Shown: positions 15,433-24,100 of the stretch, piece by piece
Position numbering within the stretch: the first letter of the stretch is position 1
Layout: each line of letters opens with the position of its first letter
DNA from: Lewinellaceae bacterium
GTDB taxonomy: Bacteria; Bacteroidota; Bacteroidia; Chitinophagales; Saprospiraceae
DNA length: 64,000 nucleotides
NCBI GenBank assembly: GCA_020636105.1
Contig: JACJYL010000002.1
Coordinates: 558,001-622,000, forward strand
Reading direction: 5' to 3'
Position numbers and translations under genes: made by a program
Notes under the pieces: model-generated
Told to the model about the DNA's origin: nothing
Database searches by the model: none
Seen by the model: only the letters and a program-made list of their open reading frames with translations

Positions 15433-15894
15433 TTATTCATCTTCTGTACTTTCTTCTTTAGAAAACTTTTTCAGTCCAACTATTTGAACAATGGTGACTA
15501 AAAGGGCAATAATAATGGACCCAAGAATATTTTTTTTGATAAGTAGTACAATGTTTTCTTCTATGTCTTTGTCAAAGTAATCAAATAAAAAAAGTGTTAG
15601 AAATAAAACGATAAAGAAAAGAAAAAAAGTTTTTAAAAATGCAGTCCAAAGGCGATACCAACTACCATCTTTTGACCACTTTTGGAAATAGTAATAAACT
15701 GTATTCCAGCTAATTGAGAATCGACCAAAAAATTCTCGTAAGGGAAGTTCTCGCCATTGAGAACCTGATTTCAGTTTATACAATATGGCTTGGATTATTC
15801 GCCATAGACCAAATTTACACTTTGGGCCTCGTTTGCCTTTGCTTAAGTGAGGAACCAATTTTTCGTTAATCAACTTTTTGCTTAACTTGACCAT
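15433..15894 (-). pseudogene. IS5-type transposase head fused to a membrane-protein tail
   Basis: 153 codons. Residues 1 to about 87 match the N-terminal DUF4096 domain of IS5-family transposases: KRGPKCKFGLWRIIQAILYK, LKSGSQWRELPL, ISWNTVYYYFQKWSKDGSWY. The DDE catalytic region never comes. After LWTAFLK the sequence becomes a two-pass membrane segment (FFLFFIVLFLTLFLFDYF, then ILGSIIIALLVTIVQIVGL) with a charged tail, in the same frame and more AT-rich. The junction looks like a deletion or insertion scar joining two unrelated genes. Whether the chimera is expressed is unknown; it cannot be an active transposase. Confidence 0.7.
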
Positions 15895-16126
15895 CGTTGC
15901 AGGGGGGGTGTGAGTTAAGTAGGATTTTCAAACTTAACTCTCTGCAACGCTTTATCCTAAAATCCAAAAAACTTTAAACAACTTCCTTAAATAAGCTCTG
16001 GGCATTGGTAAAAACTATAAATTCTCTTTTCAGGTAAATTTAGAGAACTTCATTGAACAAAATCAATTTAGAATTCCCTATCTTGGATCCTCTTTTTATA
16101 AAGAGGTTGTTTTAAAATATAGCTTT

Positions 16127-16651
16127 ATGATCATTGAAAAAAATGTTGTCGTCAACCTGAATTACAAGCTACAGGAAAATAATGCAGAGGGAAGTGTAAT
16201 TGAAGATACGGGGGACTCCCCACTGGTTTTTTTGTTTGGTGTAGAGCAAATGCTGCCTTCCTTTGAAGAGAATCTTGAAGGGAAAAAGGCGGGAGATTCC
16301 TTTGCCTTTGGATTGGAAAGCCACGATGCGTATGGTGCTTACGAGCCGGAATACGTTATCCCTGTTCCCAAAGATAGCTTTACAGTTAATGGCATAATAC
16401 AGGAAGACCTGCTGGTTGTCGGTAATACCATTCCTTTGCAAGATCAGAGTGGCAATCAAATGATGGGTACAGTGGTGGAAGTTAAGGAGGAAGAAGTTGT
16501 GCTGGATTTTAACCACCCATTAGCTGGGGTCAATTTGTACTTTACCGTTCAGATAGAAAGTATCCGACAAGCCACTGAAGAAGAGCTTGAACACGGCCAT
16601 GTACACGGCGTTGGGGGACATCCCCATGATGGCCGAAGCATGTCGCTCTAA
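16127..16651 (+). CDS. slyD: SlyD-like FKBP peptidyl-prolyl isomerase
   Basis: 174 residues, cytoplasmic. The FKBP halves flank the inserted chaperone flap: LNYKLQENNAEGSVIEDT and PLVFLFGVEQMLPSFEENLEG (about 10-51), flap region about 65-120, then FNHPLAGVNLYFTVQIESI. The C-terminus is histidine-rich (EHGHVHGVGGHPH), as in SlyD proteins that bind Ni2+ and Zn2+. The last residues, DGRSMSL, are encoded by the 117-bp duplicated segment (16621-16737), so the natural end may have been replaced. Roles in the family are protein folding and metal delivery. A terminator lies at 16783-16827. Confidence 0.9.
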   Translation: MIIEKNVVVNLNYKLQENNAEGSVIEDTGDSPLVFLFGVEQMLPSFEENLEGKKAGDSFAFGLESHDAYGAYEPEYVIPVPKDSFTVNGIIQEDLLVVGNTIPLQDQSGNQMMGTVVEVKEEEVVLDFNHPLAGVNLYFTVQIESIRQATEEELEHGHVHGVGGHPHDGRSMSL

Positions 16652-16737
16652 TCGATGTGAATAATGAAAGTTATAAGGATCGGATTTGTGTGCCCGGAAT
16701 TATCCGGGGCAGCAAGGGCTGATAGAGGTGGAAATTT
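16621..16737 (+). repeat. 117-bp duplication, right copy over slyD stop
   Basis: Partner of 14957-15073 (one mismatch in 117, offset 1664). It covers the last ten codons of slyD, its stop at 16649-16651 and 86 bp of downstream sequence, including a GC-rich hairpin around 16690-16712. Confidence 0.9.
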
Positions 16738-16782
16738 CACCGATCGCCAAAGCATATCCCAAAAAATAAAAAAACATGAATC

Positions 16783-16827
16783 ATCCCGAATTTCATCTAA
16801 TCAGATTAAATTCGGGATTTTTCTTTT
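16783..16827 (+). terminator. Rho-independent terminator downstream of slyD
   Basis: An 11-bp perfect stem, ATCCCGAATTT/AAATTCGGGAT (16783-16793 with 16808-16818), with a 14-base loop, then TTTTCTTTT. Confidence 0.8.
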
Positions 16828-16848
16828 ACAAAAGAAATAAACCGCAAA

Positions 16849-16876
16849 ACCTGCCTTCCGTCGCGGCAGCAGGCAA
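16849..16876. repeat. REP-like palindromic element, copy 3
   Basis: ACCTGCCTTCCGTCGCGGCAGCAGGCAAAG (positions 16849 onward; key blocks ACCTGCCTTC and GGCAGCAGGC). Same family as 16990-17017. It is intergenic between slyD and the nuclease-helicase gene. Confidence 0.65.
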
Positions 16877-16989
16877 AGTTTAAAACAAGTAACCGCAAAA
16901 TTTAGAAGTGTTTGGGTCGTGGGTTAGGTGTTTTGCGACAAAAAATGACTTTTTTCCAAAACCCAAACCTTTTGCCCACTCACTTTTAC

Positions 16990-17017
16990 ACCTGCCTTCC
17001 TGCGTCAGCAGGCAGGT
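16990..17017. repeat. REP-like palindromic element, copy 4
   Basis: ACCTGCCT at 16990-16997 and AGGCAGGT at 17010-17017 form a perfect 8-bp inverted repeat around TCCTGCGTCAGC. This is the best-formed member of the family in the window. The rest of 16877-17233 holds AT-rich sequence and no supportable gene. Confidence 0.7.
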
Positions 17018-17233
17018 TTTAAATTACTTGTTTTACATTTTACATTTAAAAAATACTTCAAATAATCAAAAAATTTCTATTTCAGATAGTTTTTGAAAAT
17101 TCGGAATGACTCATGTTTTTTGTGGAATGCTTTGAACATCTGCTGACATCGACTTGAGCAATAAGCTTCGGACATCAGGAGAATTTGTTGCACTCAATTT
17201 TGGAACTTATCCTTTCTTTTGGTTTCAATTCCT

Positions 17234-17241
17234 TACTTTTG
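17234..17241 (+). promoter_or_regulatory. Putative -7 element of the nuclease-helicase gene
   Basis: TACTTTTG matches TAnnTTTG. It argues for translation starting at the ATG at 17260 rather than at 17245 or the TTG at 17185. Confidence 0.4.
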
Positions 17242-17259
17242 TTCATGAAAATTCACACC

Positions 17260-20200
17260 ATGAATAAAGCTGTACTCGCTGAACTGTTTTATAAGGAACT
17301 GCAAAAAATCGCCTTTAACGATCTTTTGTCTCCGACGGAACAAGTCAGGTCTCTCCAGCAGCTTTTGAATATTATTTTTGTTGAAATTACCCAAAAGGAA
17401 CAACTTCAGTTTTCTACCCTGTTTACCCGGTTTGCCTACGTCGGCAACAAATACCAGATTCCTAAACAACTACAGTTTTTTCTCCATCGGTTTCGAAATA
17501 TTCATCCTGAAAAAGATGCCAATGATTCTTTTACGCCCGAAAATATTTTTGACTTTGGGTTGAAGGTTCTCACGGAAGTCATTGAATTTATTTTTGAAGT
17601 AAAACCAACTCCCGACCTATTAAATCTGGTGCCCCCCTCATGGCCTGATATTTTTCGGCCTGTCGGCATTAAGGCATTCAAAAAAAGTGCCCGGGTAGTG
17701 ATTTTGGATCATAACCCCGAACATGAGTACCTGCTAGGCAAGGACGAAGCGATTCCCGAAGAGATCATAAAAATCAGGTACAACATTCCTGAAAGAAATG
17801 AAAATTTTAATCCGACGATCAAATCGCTGGCCGTTTTGTTCGAATTTCCTTATGTCCTGAGCCTGATCGATATAGAGATTGATGAATCCGGTATTTACCA
17901 TCCCCGGGCTTTTGTGGTGGAGCCTGATTTTTTGGTAGATGTGTCCTCCATTGCCGAATGTTTCAGTGGCAATAACAGTATTCCGTGGACTTACCTGTTA
18001 AAAAAATTCCTTCCTTTTGAGACCACCACCTACCTGATGATCGGAAATATTGCCAACTTTTTCCTGGATGAACTGATGAATAATCCAAAGATCTCTTTCC
18101 AGGAACTCAAAACAAAATTATTTGCGCTGAATCCTTTGGGATTTTGCCTGTTTACGGATCGGCAGGTCAAGGAAGTTGTCCAATCGGTACAGCGTCATTA
18201 TTTAACCTTAAAAATGATGGTGACCTCCGGTTTTGGGGCGGAAGACATTCAACCCCAATATGCTTACCTGGAACCATCTTTTTATTCTGATCAATACGGA
18301 CTCCAGGGGCGACTGGACATTTTTCACTACGATCCGGAAGGAAAGGGCAAAACAGCGATCGTCGAATTAAAAAGTGGTAAAGCCTTTATGCCAAATGTAT
18401 ATGGTATCAGTCCCAACCATTTCATGCAAACCCTGCTGTATGACCTGATGATCAAAGATGTTTTCCAAGACAAGGTAAACCCCGTCAATTACATCCTTTA
18501 TTCAGGCCAGGAAATGAATCCATTGAGATTCGCCCCGGCTTCCAAACACCACCAGTTTGACGGATTGCAGATGAGGAACCTCCTGGTCAGCATTGAAAAA
18601 ATGATATCCCTGTTGGGAACAGATCAAAACGTGCCTTTGCTGGAGCAGGGGGCCAAAATTTTTGGCCGGTTGAAGCCCGGCAATTTTCCCACCCTTAAAG
18701 GATTCACCCGGGATGAAATTATCCTCTTCGAAGACGTGTACCAACGGATGAGTGACCTGGAGAGAAAATATTTCATCTCTTTTTCAGGCTTTATTGCCCG
18801 GGAACAGCTCATGGCCAAGACAGGGGTTCAGGGTATAGACCGGATGAATGGGCAAGCCTCCCTTTGGCGGGACCGACAGCAGGAAAAACTGGACAACTAT
18901 GCCATTTTGAGCCATTTGAACCTGGTACATAATGCTGCGGGGGAAGAAGAAGCCTTACTGTCCTTTGTAAAAACTGAATCTACCAACCCCCTCGCCAATT
19001 TCCGTAAGGGAGATATTGCCGTTTTATACCCGGAACAGGAGGGCCAAACCCCACTTTCCAGCCAGCTGTTCAAATGCACCATTGTTGAACTGACATCCAG
19101 CCAGGTCGTGCTGCGGCTGAGAGCCAAACAATTTAACAATGCCTTTTTCTCCCAATTTGATTTTTGGAATATAGAACATGACCTGCTGGATAGCAGCTTT
19201 ACGGGGATGTACCGCCAATTGTTTGACTTTGCGAAAAGTTCAAAAGATAAAAGGGAGCTTTTGCTGGCACAACAACCTCCCAAACTCCTGCCATTAGACC
19301 AACAAATATTAGAGGATGACCCTCAAATGACGGAGGAACAGAATGAAATTTTCATGAAAGTCCACAATGCCCGTGACTATTTCCTCCTCTGGGGCCCGCC
19401 GGGAACGGGAAAAACGAGTGTTATGCTGCGAAAAATAGTGGCCCACATTTTTCAACATACCGGTGAAAACATCCTTTTGCTGGCCTATACCAACAGGGCC
19501 GTCGACGAAATATGCGAAGCCATTGACAGCATTGGCCCTGAGATGCAACAACAATATTTCCGCATCGGCTCCCGGTATTCAACAGGAGAAAAATGGCAAA
19601 AACAACTCCTCAATGTCAAAATAGAAGACCTATCCTCCAGACAGGCACTGAAGGATCTCATAGACCGACACCGCATTGTAGTGGGTACAATTTCTTCTGT
19701 TGTGGGAAAAACAGAACTATTTAAATTAAAAAATTTCGACCAGGTAATAATTGACGAAGCTTCTCAAATCCCTGAACCCATGCTTGTGGGAATATTGCCT
19801 TTATTTAAGAAATTTGTGCTCATTGGAGATCACCGGCAATTGCCGGCAGTGGTAGCCCAAAGTGAAGAAGCCACTTTGGTGACGGATAAAGAGTTACAAT
19901 CTATAGGGCTGAACAATCTGAGGAACAGCCTTTTTGAACGGCTTTATTTGCAATGCATCCAAAACGATTGGAACCATGCCTTTGCCCAGCTGAGCCACCA
20001 GGGCCGCATGCATAGCGAGATCATGGAATTCCCCAATCATTTCTTTTATGGCAATAGCCTTAAAGTGCTCCCCGAAAACCTCGACAAAACCCAAAAGCAA
20101 ATTCGGGGATTGAAAAAATTAACGAGTCCTGCCAATGAAATGGAATCCCTGATTGTTAACAACCGAACCGTTTTTATCCCCACCAGAGCCGACGAATCCA

Positions 20201-20628
20201 GCATAATCAATAAAACCAATCACCACGAAGCCATCCTGGCTGCCGAAGTGGCCAATATTTTCAGAAAACTTTTCGCCGCCGAAAACAGTCTTACCCCGGA
20301 GTGCATTGGCATTATTACCCCTTACCGTGCCCAGATTGCCCTGATCAAGCAAGCATTATTTCAACTAGACATAGAGGAAGGCCTCATAACGGTTGATACG
20401 GTTGAACGTTACCAGGGAGGCGCACGAAGGGTCATCATCATATCCCTTTGCGTTAACGAACTTAGTCAACTCAATACGCTGGTAAGCCTTTCTTCCGAAG
20501 GCGTGGATCGCAAACTAAACGTAGCGATGACCCGTGCCCGGGAGCATCTTATCCTGCTGGGCAACGAAGGCATTTTAAGAAAAAATCATCTTTATAATGA
20601 AATGATCGAACGCTTTACCAGTATTTGA
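17260..20628 (+). CDS. Dna2-like nuclease-helicase (PD-(D/E)XK plus SF1B helicase)
   Basis: 1122 residues from MNKAVLAELFYKEL. The first about 340 residues are of unknown fold. A RecB/Cas4-like nuclease follows near residues 345-430: QGRLDIF, IVELKSGK, and HFMQTLLYDLMI containing the downstream Q/Y motif. A second uncharacterised segment leads to an SF1B (UPF1/DNA2-type) helicase from about 690: Walker A GPPGTGKTS (about 710), Walker B IDEASQIPEP (about 832), GDHRQLPAV, LSHQGRMHSEI, and the C-terminal VERYQGGARRVIIIS and RKLNVAMTRAREHLIL. The expected activity is ATP-driven 5'-3' unwinding with single-strand cleavage in repair or replication, or defence. No iron-sulfur cysteine cluster is evident. 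It is a single gene beside an IS-scarred patch. Confidence 0.88.
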   Translation: MNKAVLAELFYKELQKIAFNDLLSPTEQVRSLQQLLNIIFVEITQKEQLQFSTLFTRFAYVGNKYQIPKQLQFFLHRFRNIHPEKDANDSFTPENIFDFGLKVLTEVIEFIFEVKPTPDLLNLVPPSWPDIFRPVGIKAFKKSARVVILDHNPEHEYLLGKDEAIPEEIIKIRYNIPERNENFNPTIKSLAVLFEFPYVLSLIDIEIDESGIYHPRAFVVEPDFLVDVSSIAECFSGNNSIPWTYLLKKFLPFETTTYLMIGNIANFFLDELMNNPKISFQELKTKLFALNPLGFCLFTDRQVKEVVQSVQRHYLTLKMMVTSGFGAEDIQPQYAYLEPSFYSDQYGLQGRLDIFHYDPEGKGKTAIVELKSGKAFMPNVYGISPNHFMQTLLYDLMIKDVFQDKVNPVNYILYSGQEMNPLRFAPASKHHQFDGLQMRNLLVSIEKMISLLGTDQNVPLLEQGAKIFGRLKPGNFPTLKGFTRDEIILFEDVYQRMSDLERKYFISFSGFIAREQLMAKTGVQGIDRMNGQASLWRDRQQEKLDNYAILSHLNLVHNAAGEEEALLSFVKTESTNPLANFRKGDIAVLYPEQEGQTPLSSQLFKCTIVELTSSQVVLRLRAKQFNNAFFSQFDFWNIEHDLLDSSFTGMYRQLFDFAKSSKDKRELLLAQQPPKLLPLDQQILEDDPQMTEEQNEIFMKVHNARDYFLLWGPPGTGKTSVMLRKIVAHIFQHTGENILLLAYTNRAVDEICEAIDSIGPEMQQQYFRIGSRYSTGEKWQKQLLNVKIEDLSSRQALKDLIDRHRIVVGTISSVVGKTELFKLKNFDQVIIDEASQIPEPMLVGILPLFKKFVLIGDHRQLPAVVAQSEEATLVTDKELQSIGLNNLRNSLFERLYLQCIQNDWNHAFAQLSHQGRMHSEIMEFPNHFFYGNSLKVLPENLDKTQKQIRGLKKLTSPANEMESLIVNNRTVFIPTRADESSIINKTNHHEAILAAEVANIFRKLFAAENSLTPECIGIITPYRAQIALIKQALFQLDIEEGLITVDTVERYQGGARRVIIISLCVNELSQLNTLVSLSSEGVDRKLNVAMTRAREHLILLGNEGILRKNHLYNEMIERFTSI

Positions 20629-20642
20629 TCTTTTTCACAGAA

Positions 20643-21023
20643 TCACTGCGTCACACTCGCCCGCAATGCCCTGTTTTCAATGATCATTACCTCGTATAAT
20701 TCAGGATAGGCAATCACAGAATCCAACAAATCAGTACTTCCCAATCCATAAAATTGCGGATAGCGTTTGCCGAAAACTTCATACTTCTCATCTTTTGACA
20801 TCCCGGAATAAATATAATCCGGTGCCTTATAGTCTGCCGGAATTGGCTTGTCCAAAACCTGCGACAAGTAGGCACGAGCCTCATCATAACTTCTCAAAAC
20901 AATCTTGGGAGTATTATCTTTTTCTTGAGAAGCCCCTCCATCACATGATACCATGGCGGTAATGACCACAAACAACACTAAACTTAAAAAAGTGATTTTT
21001 TTCAAACTATTCATTTTATCCAT
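20643..21023 (-). CDS. Small hypothetical lipoprotein
   Basis: 126 residues; the Met at residue 4 (21014) is an equally good start. An SPII signal peptide ends in the lipobox MVSC, and the mature part is about 95 residues, polar, with a run of aromatic residues (YKAPDYIYSGM, YPQFYGLG). I recognise no family. It is convergent with the nuclease-helicase (14-base gap) and upstream, on the same strand, of nothing but the giant gene region. It probably sits in the outer membrane. Confidence 0.65.
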   Translation of the reverse strand: MDKMNSLKKITFLSLVLFVVITAMVSCDGGASQEKDNTPKIVLRSYDEARAYLSQVLDKPIPADYKAPDYIYSGMSKDEKYEVFGKRYPQFYGLGSTDLLDSVIAYPELYEVMIIENRALRASVTQ

Positions 21024-21104
21024 TTTGAGCTTTTAATTATTTCTACGTAAATATATGAGTTTTCGAAAATTTAAATAAAAAATGTCAATTTAATAAAACT
21101 GGAC

Positions 21105-24100
21105 CTACCTATTCACCACCACCCTTTTCACAGTCATACGATCTCCCGTCACAATCTTTAACAGGTACACTCCTTCCGAAAAAACCCTCATGTCCACTTC
21201 CACCTCATCCACTTCGGCCCTTTTCTCTGTTTGCCACAGCTGGTGGCCGTTGATGTCCAACAGGTTGAGGGTGGCCTTTTCTTTTTTTGGTAAATCGAAC
21301 TGTACCCTGAGAATATTAGACGTCGGGTTGGGCGACAACACAATGGACTGGTCCAGGGCTATATTGCCTGTTCCGGTGATATTTTCCACCTCCACACATT
21401 CCCCCGCAATACAGCCATCCTCATCAAATACCCACAAGCAATAATTCCCAGCCGGTATGCCGTCCAAATCCTCTCCCGTGGCAAATAAGTTCCCCATCTC
21501 ATCGCGCCATTCGAATCCGTATGTCCCTGATCCGCCGGTCACCGTGGCATCAATCGCGCCATTCCACTCCATATCTGTTGAAGCAGTGGCGATCAGGGTT
21601 ATGCTGATCGTATCCGGTATGGTGGCCGTTATCTCACCACTTTGTTCACAGCCCTGGCTGTCCGTGACCGTCCAGCTCCACGGACCCGGTGCGGCGAGGA
21701 TTGTTTCCTGGCTTGTACTGCTATCATTCCACAAATAGCTGTATTCCGCTGTGCCGCCTGTGGCGGTTAGTGTTGCGGTAAACGGGTACACCGGATCACA
21801 GCTGTATGCGCTAAAAGTCGATTCAACTTCAAGGGTGTTTTCCACCGTTACGGTAAAACTACAGGTGGCGGTATTGCCTGATGCATCGCTGACCTGATAG
21901 ACGATCGGTGTAACGCCCTCCACAAATGTTGAGCCTGTTGACAGTCCTTCGGTTTGGGTCATCGTTTCAATCCCGCAATTATCCTCCGCCTCAGGTAATT
22001 CATATTCCACGGCCAGGCAGTTCATCGACACCACATTCTCCGGACAAAAGATAAACACCGGGGCGATCGTATCCAGCACCGTGATCATTACGGTTGTGCT
22101 GTCGGAGTTGCCGTTTTCATCCCACAGTTTTACGGCGTATTCCTGACTGCCCGTGTTCGTGCAGTTAAGCGCTGTATTATTGAGTTCAAAACTCACGGCT
22201 GAGCAGTTGTCGCTGCTGCCCCCGTCGATCATTGCTGCCGTTAATTCAGCCGTCCCGTTTTCATCGAGGTACACCGTGATGTCCTGGGTGATCAGTGTCG
22301 GGGCGATCGTATCTTCTTCCGTCACATCGAAGGGAAGAATCACCTCGCAATTGTTCGCATCCGTAATCGTCGTCGAATAATGCCCTCCTGCCAGGCTTCC
22401 TATACTTATCGCGCTGCTCCCCGTCGACCAAAGGATGTTGTATGGAGCAGTGCCTCCCGTTATTTCATCTATGCTGAGGCTGCCCGAACTGCTGCCCGGG
22501 CAGATGTAGTTGTTTGCTGTCGTCTGCGTTGTTATGCTCTGGCAGTCAAAACTGTTCACCCTGGCTGAATCTATTTTCATACACCCGTTGCTGTCTGTGA
22601 CACTCAGATGATACAATGCCGGAGAGAGGTTCTCTATCGTTGAGCCAGTACCGCCCGTGCTCCACAGGTATTCGTATCCTGGCGTGCCGCCGCTCACCGT
22701 CGCGGTAATACTTCCGTCATTGGCACTGCTGCCGGTCTCTGCCGTCGCTGACAATACCAGTACGATCGCCGGAGGATCCGTAACCTGTATCGATAATGAT
22801 ACCTCGCAGCTGTTGCCATCTGTCAGGGTTACCGTGTACATTCCGGCCGACAGATCGCCTATGGTCGCCCCCGTTGCTCCATTCGACCAGGCGTAACTAT
22901 AAGTGTCTGCCCCTCCTGTGCCTTCTACTGTAATGCTGCCTGTGGCGCCATCCGGGCACTCGACATGCGTGAGGTTTTGTAATGCCAGTTCCGGCAGCTC
23001 CGCTTCCGTCACCGTCAGCTCATCCTGCGATACACAACCGTTCTCACTGTTCAACACCGTCAGCAAATAAGTGCCCGGTGCTGATAATTCGGGTATCAGG
23101 GTCATCCCTCCGTTGAGGATCGTGCCCCCTGTGGTGGTCCACTGGTAGCTGTACCCGGTGCCCTGGGAAGAGGCGGTGCCATTGGCCAGGGCGGTGGATT
23201 GGGCGCACGTTAGTTCAAGGTCTGTTCCTGCATCTGCTGTCGGCACGGCGGTATTTATGTTGATTTCCACCTCATCTGAGGTACTGCAACCCAGGGCCGT
23301 GTTGGTGGCCGTCAGCACATAGGTGCCCGCTTCGTTTATCGTCTGTTGAGGAGTATTTATGTCGTTCGACCAGCTGTAAGCGATGCCGTCTTCGGGAAGA
23401 TTTTGACCTATGGTCACTTCCGTCACCGAGCATGTCAGCGTCTGGTCAGCGCCTGCATTAGCTGTCGGCGGTGCTGTTACCTCAATGGTAAAGGTCACGC
23501 TCGTCGTGCAACCGTTCCCGTCCAGCGCTTCTATCGTATAAGTGCCCGCCTCACAAAATGTAAGCCCGGAGGTCGTTTCTTCTTCGATTACAAAAGCCAT
23601 CAACTCAAAGGTCGATGCCGCATAATCCACACAGTCTCCTTCACAAAGTTCGTGGCTCACCGCAAGGGGCGAGGTCGGGTCATAAACGGTGAGGGTTAAC
23701 TCATCCAGGGCCGTACAGCCGTTTTCATCCGTAGCTGTTACTGTGTAAGTAGTTGTTTGGTTCGGGCAAACCGTCGTTTCATTGCCGTTCCAGGCGTAGG
23801 TATAACTGCCACTGCCCCCTGTCGCACTCGCACTCAGGGTGTAGCAGTCGCCCGGGCACAGGGACGCGTCCGATGCAGCAACCGTTGCCAGTGGCGGAAG
23901 TACAGACAGTGTCAGGTCGTCCGTCGCCGTGCAGCCATTCGCATCCGTGAGCGTTACCGTATAAGTGCTCGTTTGGGAGGGACACACCGTGCTCTCATTT
24001 CCGCTCCAGGCGTAAGTATAAGGTTCGGCACCTTCGGAGCCGGTAGGATTAAAAGTATAGCAATCTCCCGGACACAGCGTCACATCGGCTCCGGCAAAGG

